Shown here: in pieces, positions 20,161 to 30,214 of the stretch
Layout of the letters: every line of letters starts with the position of its first letter
Numbering within the stretch: the stretch's first letter is position 1
DNA from: Isoperla grammatica
Taxonomy: Eukaryota > Arthropoda > Insecta > Plecoptera > Perlodidae
Length of the DNA stretch: 64,000 bases
Direction: 5' to 3'
Assembly (NCBI GenBank): GCA_945910005.1
Contig: OX246743.1
Location: forward strand, 9,170,736-9,234,735
The notes under the pieces: generated by a model
What the model was told of the DNA's origin: nothing
The model's input: the letters and a program-made list of their open reading frames with translations, nothing else
The model's database searches: none
Made by a program: the position numbers and the translations under genes

Positions 20161-20629
20161 GATAAGGATCTTAAGTCAACATAAGAGTACTTACGTTAGA
20201 AGTTGTATTTCTAATAAGTGTTAATATGGCGCGATTTAATACTGAGATCGCTCCCGTTTTCAAGTAGCCAAGTACACCAACTTACAATTCGAACACGTCT
20301 GCGCGTCCGCTGTATCAGCTTTGGTTTGATCAAGCCAGGACGCTTGACAATCCTACGGGGGTCTCAGTTTAAGGTGTGGATCACGACCGACCAATCCGCT
20401 TACATAGAAACTGCTGAGCCTATATTCCAGACACGTGGCATCATTAACCAGGGGTGCCACTTTTACTATCTCGACTGTCTTAGTCCAGGGGGTGGGGGGG
20501 GGGTATAATTACGAAGTAGATCGAACTGTGCCACATGGAGTAACCGTGGGGGTGCTATGGCAGTGTTGGTCCCCTTTACCGGTACCTATAAAGGATGAGC
20601 ACGTTGTGTAGGTGCGATCATGTTTTTAT
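20161..20629. other. No gene seen
   Basis: A 96-residue plus frame (20218-20508) has no recognisable family. A G-rich run lies at about 20490-20503. Confidence 0.35.
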
Positions 20630-20708
20630 TATATTTATATATTTAAATATTTATATATTTATATATTTATATATTTATATATTTATATATTTATATATTT
20701 ATATTAAT
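20630..20708. repeat. 8-bp AT minisatellite (TTTATATA)n
   Basis: About ten 8-bp units. It sits where the 3' tail of the minus-strand LINE would be expected and may be that tail. Confidence 0.85.
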
Positions 20709-20912
20709 ATAATTACAATTTTGTTTTAGTTGCCGAATGAGCATAATGTAAGGCCCGGTTTTACAATTGGCTATTAATACCTTAGTTTAAAATTAAAAAT
20801 ATATATTAATAGTCCGACAGGGCTTGTGGTCTGGTGGGATTTATATAAATGAAAGAATAAAGAATAAAACAAAGAAGAAGAATTAAAGTCGAAGTTGATG
20901 TATGCACAGTAT
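20709..20912 (-). mobile_element. Probable 3' end of the Jockey-type LINE
   Basis: Immediately beyond the copia 3' LTR, the minus strand continues ACTGTGCATACATCAACTTC and then an AT-rich, non-coding run to the TTTATATA tail. The reading frame interrupted at 24519 does not continue into reverse-transcriptase sequence here, so about 1 kb of ORF2 is missing between the two LINE parts. Assignment as LINE 3' UTR is inferred from position and tail. Confidence 0.4.
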
Positions 20913-21151
20913 TGAGATTATACAGGTGGAATAGAATATGATTTATTAGACACTGGTAGAGAAAGTAAAGCAAGACCACATTGACTGAATGGTTGACAGC
21001 AACTGTTTCCATGGATGCATATTATAAACAAAGTTTATATTAACAAACACCAAGGCCTACTGGATTTACTCCTACAATTGTGATCTAGTGGACCTTGAAC
21101 AAACCCCAATTACATCATAGAGGGCTGTGGCATAACAATAACATTTCAACA
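20913..21151 (-). repeat. Copia 3' LTR
   Basis: 239 bp. It starts TGTTGAAATGTTATTG on the minus strand and ends AATCTCA. Identical by eye to 24280-24518. Confidence 0.95.
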
Positions 21152-21169
21152 CTCCCACTTGCCATAGCC
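21152..21169 (-). promoter_or_regulatory. Copia polypurine tract
   Basis: On the minus strand GGCAAGTGGGAG directly abuts the 3' LTR, the position and composition of the plus-strand DNA primer. Confidence 0.75.
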
Positions 21170-21188
21170 CTAAACAATAAACATATCT

Positions 21189-23207
21189 TCACAAGAGTCC
21201 CAGATTTTTAATTCCAAGACAGTGGTGAATAGGTCCCATGTCTTTCATCTCGAACTTGGCCGCTAGTTGTTTCTTTAGCTGATTTATTTCGTTTATGCTT
21301 TCCGATGACACTATAAGATCGTCAACGTAAACACACACAATGATTTTTGCATTTCTTATTGTACCATGGTATAGGCATGGATCAGCTGTGCTTCGTTTGA
21401 GCCCAATATTACGTAACTCGGTATCAAGTTTTTCATACCATATACGGCTCGATTGTTTGAGTCCATACAAGCATTTCTTTAGTTTACACACCTTTTGCTC
21501 ATTTTTGGGGTCAATGTAGCCCTCCGGTTGTTCCATATAAATGGTATCAGAAAGTTCACCATGAAGAAATGCAGTATTTACATCTAGTTGATGAACCTCC
21601 AGGTCATTCTCAGCTGCCAATGCGAGAACTGTCCTTAAGGTGTCGAAACGTACGACCGGTGAAAAGGTTTCACCGTAATCTATTCCCTTTCTCTGCGTGT
21701 ATCCTTTAGCCACTAGCCTGGCTTTATATCGGCACACGTTCCCTTCAGCATCGACCTTTCGTTTAAAGACCCATTTGCATTTTATAGCTTTGGCTCCCTC
21801 TGGTAAGTTTACGAGGTCCCAAGTCTCATTATGTTCAATTGATTTCATCTCTTCGTCAGCTGCCTTTTGCCATTGTGTAGCCTCGCTCCCACTGAATGCT
21901 TCTTGCAGGTTCTCGGGCTCGTCTGCGATGAGATGTACGTACTCATCACTAAGAATTCTTGTCAGACGTCTGTTCCGTTGTGAACGTCTTGGCTCGAAGA
22001 CGGCTTCTTGTTCATTCTCGATGTCAAAAACACCATCCTCCTCAGTAACTTCTGCATTGTTATCTTCTTCATTTACATTTGCATCATCTTCGTTATTGAC
22101 TCGCGAGTAGACGATTATGCTCCCACTTCCACCATCAACCACGTTGTCTTCCGCTTCTAGTTGATTATCTTCCAAGAAGATCACATCTCTCGATATAGTC
22201 AGTTTTCTTGATTTAAAATTGACCAATCGATAGCCCTTGCTGGTTTCGGAGTACCCAACAAAGATATGCTCCGACGATTTAGCATCAAGCTTTGTTCGGT
22301 TTTCTTTTGGAATGTGAGCATACGCTTTGCAGCCAAAAGTCCTTAGGTGAGCCAGGTCCGGTTTCTTCCCAGTCCACGCTTCTTCCGGTGTAATGCTATC
22401 CACGGCAACTGTTGGTGCTCTATTCTTTAAGTAGGTTGCAGTGTTTACTGCCTCAGCCCAGAAGCGTTTAGGTAGTTTAGCTTCCTCAAGCATGCATCGC
22501 ACCTTCTCTACTATCGTTCTGTTTGCCCGCTCGGCCACCCCATTTTGTTCTGGGTTCCGTGGTACAGTAGTCTGAGAACGTATCCCACATTTCCTTAAAT
22601 GGCCTAATAGTGATTTATTAATGTACTCACGGCCATTGTCTGAACGCAGAATCTTGATCTTCATACCGCTCTGGTTCTCAACTTCTGCCTGATACTCGAT
22701 GAAGCGTTCGTAAGTTTCACTCTTCTTCAAAATGTAGCACTTGGTCCATCTTGTCTTGTCGTCAATAAATGTTAAGAAATACCTTCCTCCACCAATGGAT
22801 TCTTCGCTCATTGGTCCACACAGGTCTGAGTGAACAATGCCTAGCTTTTCTTGAGCTCGTTCTGCCTTACCTTTTGGAAACGGGGTACGATGCTGCTTTC
22901 CCACAGCACAGCCTATACAAGGTGAAGTAGGAGGCTGTCCCATCACTATGCCAGTGGCCATACCATCTGCTAATCGCTTCATTCCACCAGGACTGAGGTG
23001 AGCGAGGCGTCTGTGCCACAACATGTACTCACGGTTTGTGGCCCCCACAGCAGCAATGTTTACCATGGCACCGTTAGTCTCCGGAGTGTCTAGCTTATAC
23101 AACCCTCCAGTTTTACTCGCGGTGGCTATGACGTTTCCTTCTTCATTATGGATCTGGCAGTTATGTTTGGTAAACACAACCTTGTAGTCCTTATCTGTGA
23201 GTTTACC
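21189..23207 (-). pseudogene. Copia pol: integrase and reverse transcriptase, no RNase H
   Basis: The frame (about 670 residues) continues from gag-protease after an in-frame TAG. It contains the integrase HHCC finger (HRRLAHL..., then CIGCAVGK), the DDE core (HSDLCGPM, FIDDKTR, LRSDNGREY, NGVAERANRT) and the chromatin-proximal TFGCKAYAH region. The reverse transcriptase follows (WVFKRKVDAEGNVCRYKARL, QLDVNTAFLHGEL, CLYGLKQSSRIWYEKLD, and the catalytic VCVYVDDL). It ends KDMGPIHHCLGIKNLGLL at a TGA (21189-21191). Copia pol normally runs on another 300 or so residues through the connection and RNase H, so that part has been deleted cleanly up to the purine tract. The protein would polymerise DNA but lack its own RNase H. 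Confidence 0.9.
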
Positions 23208-24199
23208 CTAAGACAAAAGATTAGTTTTGAGCGTTGGAGCATATAGTACATCCTTGATTGATGCTTCTTGTATTGATCCATTAACCGAAATTGTTACAGC
23301 GACATCACCATTTCCCGTAGATGGAGCGGTCGTACCATCGGCCATACATAATGATGTTTCTTGACCATCTCGGATTGTATCAAACCATTCAATTTTATTT
23401 GACATGTGCTTAGTCGCTCCCGAGTCAACGCACCAGTCTTCAGCATTGTGTCCATTTCGATTAACCGTTGCGCAAAGAACTGTGGATTTAGGCTTATCCT
23501 TTTTGTCTTGTTTGTCACCTTTCGGGCTTTGTTTTGGATGTGACCTACAATCTTTAGCATAATGTCCAACTTTACCACAATTGTAGCATTTAAACTTCTT
23601 AAATGGCTTTGTAGCTAGAGCAGATTCATCAGGAATGGACTCACCTCGTTGACGTCTTGTTTCTTCTTGTAGCAATTTAGCTCGGACGACATCAGTGTTC
23701 AGTTCCTGGCCACAATTTTCAAGTGTAATCACAAGTGGGTCAAATGAGTCTGGCAAGTTGGATAGGATAATTATAGCCAACTCGTCATCAGTAACCGCTG
23801 CATTTATTGCACTTAACTGCTGAGCAATAGTCATCATTTGGTTGAGGTAATCCTCCATATTAATACAGTTTTTGTATGTAATACTGTTCAGCTTTCGACG
23901 TAGGTGAATTTTTCGCACTAGTCCTCGATCCTCGAAAGCAGACTCTAATTTTAACCATGCTTCACGGGCTGTTTTACATGAGTTTACATGTATGTACAGA
24001 TGTGGCTTTAAACCCAAACAAACAGTTGCAAGTGCACGCTGGTCTAATGCGATCTCATCTTCTGAAGAAAGATTTAAGTTATACCTTCAATAAATCTCCA
24101 CAATTTCTCCCGTATAAGCTGCATCTTCATACCAAATTTCCATGCACTGAAATTGGTTGCTCCTTCCAACCTCTCAACTTGCAATATATTCACTGCCAT
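23208..24199 (-). pseudogene. Copia gag and protease
   Basis: An ATG at 24197-24199 opens MAVNILQVERLEGATNFSAW, typical of copia Gag. A frameshift near 24085 moves the rest to another frame, which is then open from before 24017 to 23208. Visible there are the Gag helix region (CKTAREAWLKLESAFEDR), one CCHC zinc knuckle (CYNCGKVGHYAKDC, about residues 145-158 of that frame) and the retropepsin motif DWCVDSGATKHMS. The open frame ends in TAG at 23208-23210, in frame with pol, right after KTNLLS. In related copia elements gag-pro-pol is one frame, so this TAG is probably a mutation, though programmed readthrough cannot be excluded from sequence alone. Confidence 0.85.
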
Positions 24200-24262
24200 A
24201 TTGACCACAATTATTAAACAGTTTTTGCTTAAAGATCACTTTAAATCAATTCTTTGCATTAC

Positions 24263-24278
24263 CTGGGCCCATAACCTA
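24263..24278 (-). promoter_or_regulatory. Copia primer-binding site, half initiator-tRNA type
   Basis: Just downstream of the 5' LTR the minus strand reads GGTTATGGGCCCAG. Its complement CTGGGCCCATAACC is the anticodon-arm sequence of initiator methionine tRNA, not its 3' end. Drosophila copia is known to prime from such an internally cleaved tRNA half. Confidence 0.8.
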
Positions 24279-24279
24279 T

Positions 24280-24518
24280 TGAGATTATACAGGTGGAATA
24301 GAATATGATTTATTAGACACTGGTAGAGAAAGTAAAGCAAGACCACATTGACTGAATGGTTGACAGCAACTGTTTCCATGGATGCATATTATAAACAAAG
24401 TTTATATTAACAAACACCAAGGCCTACTGGATTTACTCCTACAATTGTGATCTAGTGGACCTTGAACAAACCCCAATTACATCATAGAGGGCTGTGGCAT
24501 AACAATAACATTTCAACA
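24280..24518 (-). repeat. Copia 5' LTR
   Basis: 239 bp, identical by eye to 20913-21151, which points to a recent insertion or recent sequence homogenisation. Confidence 0.95.
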
Positions 24519-25430
24519 ATCCGCATAGAGCGCGTAAGTAATCCCCGCCATTTGGGGCATGTCATTGATTAAAATACAGAACAAAAGTGGTCCGAGGATG
24601 GACCCTTGCGGGACCCCAGCCTCCACTGGTTTTAGGTCCGACAGCACATTGCCAAGCGCAACCTTAAATGTTCGATCAGCTAGATATGACTTCAGGAGGT
24701 GGATTCAGTACGCAGGGAAGTCTAATTCAATTAGCTTAAATATCAGGCCATCATGCCACACCTTGTCGAATGCCTTCGCTATATCTAGAAATACAGCCGC
24801 AGTCACCCTATTAGAATTAAAGCCGTCAATAATATTCTCAGCAACGCGTACCATCTGATGAACAGTGGAATGCTTCCTCCTGAATCCAAATTGCTCATTT
24901 ATTATGATGTTGGCCTCTTCCACATGCCTTATCAATCGGGTATAGATCACCTTCTCGTACAACTTTGAGATGCCCGTCAGCAGGCTAATCGGACGATAGT
25001 TCTGAGGAAAGGCTGGGTCCTTCCCCGGTTTAGGAAACAGAATAACCTTAGCTGATTTCATTAAAATGGAGAAGTAGCCCATCTTTGTCATAGCATTAAA
25101 TATGTTTGTTAACAACACTATTGCCAATTTTGGCAGGTTTTTAAGGGCAACATTAGGTATTCCATCAAAGCCGGGGGCTTTCCTATTTTTGAATGTATAA
25201 ATTAATTTAAGAACCTCAGATGGTGAAGTGATTGCATCAGCAGGCACTGGATGTTTGTCAGGATTTGAAAAATACTCCTCGAGTTTATCCTCAACAGTTT
25301 CTATATGGGATACCGAAGATGGTTCGTCGTTAGGGGTGAAGGCACTTTCTAACGTTTCAGCCATGGCTGCCGCCTTATCAACATCGCAGTAAGCCATTCC
25401 CCTACGCCCATGCAGGGGGGGGGGGGAGGT
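24519..25430 (-). pseudogene. LINE ORF2, reverse transcriptase part
   Basis: After a frameshift at the 11-base G/C run (about 25421-25432) the frame reads MAYCDVDKAAAMAETLESAF, then NRKAPGFDGIPNVALKNLP, FPKPGKDPAFPQNYRPISLL, QFGFRRKHSTVHQMVR, and FLDIAKAFDKVWHDGL. These are RT blocks 1 to 4 of Jockey-like LINEs. A TGA lies at 24705-24707. The same frame then continues through VEAGVPQGSILGPLLF and ends TYALYAD at 24519, where the copia LTR begins inside the catalytic YADD motif. Thumb and C-terminal regions are absent. Confidence 0.9.
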
Positions 25431-26562
25431 TGGCCCTGGCAGACCTGGTTAGTTTTCGCGTTATATCCCATAGCGACAAGTCACTCATAGAGAGTCCTTC
25501 CAATTTTGTCTTCCATTGGGCGTTTCTGTGATCCGCAACTTGACGCCTGACATCTTTCTCCATACTATCGAGGAGAACTTTTAGATTGGGGGTACGCAAT
25601 CTCTGCCAAACCCGCCTAACCTTGTTTTTGGACTGTATCAGTCTAACAATATGAGGTGGGAGATCGAAGGGGGATTTGTCATTCAACTGCTTGATTGGGG
25701 GGGTGCTGGAATGGAGCGCCCCAATAATCATGTCAGTATATCTTTCTAGACAGGAGTCAATCTCTTCTCTGGTCTCTAAAATGGGGGCAGCCCCTCTTAG
25801 GGATATCTCCTCATTTATATAAGACCGATAAGTGTTCCAGTCAGTCTTGTTCACATTAAAACGCCTGGTCTGCGCAATTTTGGCCGCAGCATTACCATAC
25901 TGCATCATCAAAGGGTTGTGATCTGAGTTCATTATAGCTGAAACGTCGGTAGTCAACGAGTGTATTAGATTATGGGAAATAACAATATCTAACACATCCG
26001 GGCGCCCTCCATTGTCCGGGTAATGTGTAGGGCTGACTGGGCAAGTGACCTGCAGTCCTTTGCTAAGGCAATGATCAAAGAGTACTTTGCCACATCTGTT
26101 GCTATTTCTCGAGTGCCAGAACTTGTGCTTGCAATTCATATCTCCTGCTATAATCGTAGGGAGAGTCGCACTTATCAGCTTGTCTATACCTCCCGTTTTC
26201 AGAGGGACTTTTGGGGGTTTGTACAGTGAGACCAGCTTAAGTGGGCCATTCTCCGTTTGAATAAGTATAGATGTTGCCTCGAGAGACTCAAACTCAGGCG
26301 TTGGACAAACCTGGTGCGGGATATCCGATCGGACCAGGATGGCTGTTCCACCTCCTTGTGAGAGCCTGTCATTTCTGATACAAGCATATCTGTGAATTTT
26401 GAGTTTCATGGAGGGTTTCAAAAAGGTCTCGCTGAGCAAGCACACATGAATTTGTTCTGTTTTTAGATAGTAATGCAGCTCGTCCTTTTTTCCGGCGATA
26501 GGATTTGCATTCCAGGCCATCAAATTTATGTTACCTGTGTTAGCTTTAGGGCCTGGAGCCAT
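25402..26562 (-). pseudogene. LINE ORF2, AP endonuclease part
   Basis: The ATG at 26560-26562 lies 8 bases after the ORF1 stop. The frame shows the APE-type endonuclease: LMAWNANPI at the start, LLSETFLKP (catalytic E), GGGTAILVRSDI, LVSLYKPPKV, IIAGDMNCKHKFWHS (D and N), RPDVLDIVIS and SDHNPLMM (final DH). It is 386 codons long and ends in a proline run at the expanded C homopolymer (about 25432), which shifts the frame into the RT part. In an intact element this would be one ORF2 of about 900 residues. The endonuclease nicks the target DNA to prime reverse transcription. Confidence 0.9.
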
Positions 26563-26570
26563 TATTGCTG

Positions 26571-28360
26571 TTACAGGACGGACCTAACTAGAAACACAGG
26601 CATTGCCATTGACATGATAATTTCTAAACGGTCAGCATTGGTATTGACTTCACAGAGAGCCTTAAGCAAACGTTCGGCCCATGTCTTTACTGAATTCGTG
26701 TCAAAGGGCTCTGTTGAGGCTCTATCCTCCGTAACTCGCTTATTTTCGTCTGGGCGGCTTGATCGTCTCCTCGGGGGGGAGTTACTTTCACTGTCCTCGG
26801 ACGAGGTGGAACTTCCCGTTGAGCAATCACTATCGTATTCATATTTTTTATCTTTATCTTTAGTATTACGCGTTTTCCTTTCCCTATTGGGGCCACGCTC
26901 TCTCACATCACCAAGTACTTCGGGGACAATCTGTGTATTTTTGCGAAGTGGCGGGAAGTCAGTGATGACATCAGATCTACTGCGTCCCGCGCCATTCGCG
27001 CTGCACATTCTTATTAAACCATACGTTGGTTCGGGGTAGGGGGGCTTCCCTGTATTTTGATTCAGTTCGCGAATTTACTTTATTCCCTTTATCCTCGCTT
27101 ACTTGGCCAAATTGGCGTGCCTTGACTTCCTGGTAGATCGGACAGCCCTTCCTGTTTGAGGTGTGACTACCTTTGCAATTGGCGCACACCGGGCTGTCCT
27201 CTCTCTTCTTAGTACATTGGACCGTGGGGTGCCCCGCTCCACACTTGACACACTTAAATCTGTTTGTACAATGTCTTGCCACATGTCCAAATGTCTGGCA
27301 CCTGTAGCATTGGGGGGGGGCCACCCGGTGCCACAAACTTATCAAACGTTACCTGTGAGAAGCACAATTTCTGGATGTTTTTAAACTTTTTAGTTTCGGA
27401 TGGATCTACTTTTACTAGAAATAGGGGCAGCAGCGGTTTAGGGTCTCTCTGGCTCCTCATTTGAGATACCTCAGGATTCTCCATCCCATTCGCCATCAAC
27501 TCCTCCTTAACCCATTTAATGCTCGCAGTTTTATCGATTCCGCGAATAACCAGCTTACTAGTCCTCTCCCCAACCGGGGTAAAGGTGTGATATTCAGCTT
27601 TAGCAGTGTCTAAAAATTTGATCATTGCTCTAAAGTCATTGGCCGAGCTGACGTTTAGCCTCGTGGTATTCCCACGGGCTTGAAACCCGAATGGCTCAGT
27701 GCACAGATCACGGGCACCCTTTGCCAGATTATCGAAGCTTTCAATGTTACGAATGATAATCGGCGGGGGCTTTGGCCCCCGTTTGTCCCCAATCTCATTA
27801 ACTGTTGCTGACTTTGCCACTGAGTCCTCGCCAGAGGCTTCCCTTGGCTTGCTAATGGCGGAGGGATCTTCCTCCCCCCCTGATAAAACAGAGAACCTGT
27901 TGGCTGTGACACAACTTGGACCCTGGGATGCATCAGCAACATTACTACTGCCTGCAACCGAGATAATAGTATTGCCTTATTTGTCATTACGAACAGGAGT
28001 GACATTATTCCCCCTCTTTTTAGGAGCATTCGTCTTTCGCTTACACTTGGTTTTTACTTTAACAAAGTCTGACATGTCCCTATCACTTCCGATCTTCGTT
28101 TTCATAAAATCTTTCTTACAAGGGCCAGTTTTGGCCGCTGCTTGGCCGCCATTCTCGTCATGATCTGCATCATAATCACTGCCAACTGGGCTTTCAGGAC
28201 TGTTCATAATGCTAGTCACCTCATCCTCACTGGAATATTCCGAGACTGAAACGTCTAGCTCACCTGCTACTTTGCGGTACTCACTCCTCGTGAGTGGCAT
28301 TGATATAGGTGGTGGGGGGGGGGGGGGGGGGAGGGGGGAAAGGGGAAAGCACGCCGGCAC
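26571..28360 (-). pseudogene. LINE ORF1 (RNA-binding Gag-like protein), broken
   Basis: The N-terminal part includes MPLTRSEYRKVAGELD and an acidic, low-complexity segment, then an in-frame TAA at 27977-27979. The next segment (to about 27310) has the RRM-like region ending FKNIQKLCFSQVTFDKFV. A frameshift at the 8-base G/C run near 27313-27320 leads to three CCHC knuckles: CYRCQTFGHVARHC, CVKCGAGHPTVQC and CANCKGSHTSNRKGC. Another frameshift near 27040 leads to a charged C-terminal tail ending at 26571. The triple knuckle is typical of Jockey-clade ORF1, a nucleic-acid chaperone in the ribonucleoprotein. A 16-17-base G run immediately 5' (28314-28331) encodes a proline run if translated. Confidence 0.85.
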
Positions 28361-29340
28361 TCACGGTCACTACCGCTACTTAACAGCACTAGGGAACCTC
28401 ACGACAGCCGCCAGTGACAGCAGGGGAATGTGAGTCGCCACAAGTAAGTGTGGGGGGGGGGGGAGAGGGAGAGAAAGCAGAGAGAAATACCTCCAGGTAG
28501 ATTGCGCGTGAGCAGCGCACGTTGATTTTCAGTGGAAAATTGCAACACGCAGCTGAAGCCCCGAATTGTAGGGGGGGGGGAAACAGGGGGGGGGTTTAAG
28601 CCCAACTACTGAGAGCTAGCTATGTCAGACATGGCAGCAGACTGGTAGGACTTTCTTCATACAATCTCGTACCCATAGTGAGCCAGGAGATCCTGCATCT
28701 CACTGCGGGGGGGGGGGGGGGAGCACTGGGGGGAACCAGAAGCTTCGGCCCAGCTGCTTGGGGTGCACAGCTGAGCTTTAGCAGGGTCTAAGGGGCACCA
28801 CCACCACCGACAGGGTACGAAAGGAGAGGTTTTTGCGGAAGAGAAGGCACACCACCTAAGAGGGGGGGGGGCGGCCCCCCGCTCGCCTAGCTCCTATCAC
28901 ACTAACCTAAGTACTGTACACGGGGAGCTCACCTCTGGTAGGTTTAGCCCGTGTACAGTACGTCTAACCCGCCTGTTTACCTTCAGGCGTTCTACAGATG
29001 TCAGGGACCGGCGCCACCACCAAGGCGCAAAACCCGGCGCCTCCGAAAGGGCGTGATCGGCGTCCCACGTTGACGGTGATGATCTCACTGTAAGCGGGGG
29101 AGTCTGACTAAGTTGATTGCACCCTTTGATGCCCACGAAATCCTTTCTTGAGCCCAAGGAGAGCGTCTTCAGTTTTCGCGGGAAAACCTCGAGAGAGCAG
29201 AGCAGAATGCGGGGCTGCGCAGCTATGGCGGGAAGCCTTGCACCGTCGTCCGCCGATGCGACCGCTCGCCTCGGGAGGTAAACTTGCGGACACTCCCGGC
29301 TCTTCTTACTAGCTCGCTCGACGTCTTGATGCACAATGAA
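28361..29340. other. G-rich region, probable LINE 5' UTR
   Basis: No supported gene. G runs of 8-14 occur near 28452, 28571, 28587, 28709 and 28863. A 14-bp perfect stem (28911-28924 with 28948-28961) is listed separately. A 145-residue minus frame (28897-29334) starts just downstream of the putative TATA promoter but resembles no family; it may be a UTR frame. Confidence 0.4.
28911..28961. repeat. Perfect 14-bp stem-loop
   Basis: GTACTGTACACGGG (28911-28924) pairs perfectly with CCCGTGTACAGTAC (28948-28961) around a 23-base loop. It is a strong RNA hairpin if transcribed as part of the LINE leader. Confidence 0.8.
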
Positions 29341-29359
29341 AATGAATGAATCGAATGAA

Positions 29360-29420
29360 TGGTATCCCCTCTGGCGTGTCCATTCTTTTATACCTAGCCT
29401 GGTGTGCTGTTATTGGTTCG
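29360..29420 (-). promoter_or_regulatory. Putative TATA/CCAAT promoter, minus strand
   Basis: On the minus strand a CCAAT (plus 29412-29416) lies about 20 bp upstream of TATAAAA (plus 29386-29392). About 31 bases further on is CCATTCATTCG, an initiator-like start. Orientation and position fit transcription into the LINE leader, although typical Jockey promoters are internal and TATA-less. A host promoter captured upstream is an alternative. Confidence 0.4.
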
Positions 29421-30214
29421 CTAGGAGACCGATTCGCAGCTAGCCAATGGCGTGACGGCTCCCCGCAGTATGGAAGAGCATCTTGGCGGCGCGGCAAGTA
29501 ACACCTATAAACCCACCCCTAGATACAGTACCACCGCCGAAGCCAGGTGACAAACGAAGAAAGAAACACACCGACAAGATCGCGCCCGACGTAGCGGCAT
29601 ACACAGGTCCGACCACGAGAAGCCGAGCGCGTCCCAACAAGATCTAAAGACCGACGGGCCGAGCAACGGGACTGCGAGAGAGGGGCACATCGGCCCGCGC
29701 CATGGTAGAACGATCTTACTGGGCTAGGTATGACACTGCGCATGGGGCGGCGGCAGCCTCCGGGCATGTGACGTCACGCTGTGACATGCAGCGGCTAGAT
29801 GCACGGGATGTCTCAGCGGCCGGATACGCCGGTCTGTGTTCAGATGTCAACAATGACGGTTGAAAACATCCTCATTCCAAACTAGTGGTCATTAGTGAGA
29901 AGCTGATTGAAGGGTGAAAGAAAATACCTCCTTCCCCACATTCTGTAAACATGGAACTCGCGCTGCACCAAAAGACGGATCAAGTAAATGCCAATCTCTA
30001 ACATAAATTTGTCATCCATTGGACAGAAAACGAAGTAGCTTTACGATTACGTTCTTTCAAATCAGTAAGTCTGTTTCTCTCGAAGTGAGAGCTGCTACTA
30101 TTATTGTGCTAGTTTAGGGTTGTGTACTGTTAACCTGTCGCGAGTGCTTTTTCATTCAGTGATATAACATTTACATGTCGGCATTATTTAGATATTTTTT
30201 TAAATTGACAATAT
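29421..30214. other. CpG-rich, promoter-like stretch upstream of the THAP exon
   Basis: No coding sequence is supported. It is richer in CpG than the surroundings (29440-29860) and holds a CCAAT at 29444-29448 on the plus strand and a consensus CRE at 29769-29776. It could serve the plus-strand THAP exon, the minus-strand transcript, or both. Short minus frames here overlap each other and show no family. Confidence 0.35.
29769..29776. promoter_or_regulatory. Consensus CRE/ATF site
   Basis: Perfect palindrome TGACGTCA in a CpG-rich context, about 450 bp upstream of the THAP exon ATG. Confidence 0.45.

Larger units (their letters stand above)
20913..24518 (-). mobile_element. Ty1/copia LTR retrotransposon
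   Basis: The 3606-bp element on the minus strand has two 239-bp LTRs (20913-21151 and 24280-24518) that look identical base for base and have TG...CA ends. A primer-binding site lies next to the 5' LTR and a purine tract next to the 3' LTR. Order on the minus strand: gag with CCHC, protease, integrase, reverse transcriptase, which is the Pseudoviridae order. Defects: a frameshift in N-terminal gag (about 24085), an in-frame TAG at 23208-23210, and loss of the RNase H region. It lies inside ORF2 of a LINE, in the catalytic YADD codons. No 5-bp target duplication is visible (ATCCG against AGTAT). Confidence 0.95.
24519..29363 (-). mobile_element. Jockey-type non-LTR retrotransposon (LINE)
   Basis: It runs on the minus strand: possible TATA promoter and 5' UTR (29392-28361), ORF1 with three CCHC knuckles, ORF2 with AP endonuclease and reverse transcriptase, then interruption by copia at the YADD codons. 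Two ORFs with a triple-knuckle ORF1 and this endonuclease/RT pattern fit the Jockey clade, which is mainly arthropod. The copy carries several frameshifts at G/C homopolymers and at least two stops, so it is inactive. Assignment of the 5' UTR and of the 3' tail at 20630-20912 is inferred from position. Confidence 0.8.

Noticed and set aside
21697..22110. 137-residue plus-strand frame inside copia pol
   Set aside because: It lies antisense to well-conserved reverse-transcriptase and linker sequence and has no family resemblance.
28897..29334. 145-residue minus frame as a host gene
   Set aside because: No recognisable domain and an unusual composition. Its position between the putative promoter and LINE ORF1 makes a leader frame more likely; kept only as a note.
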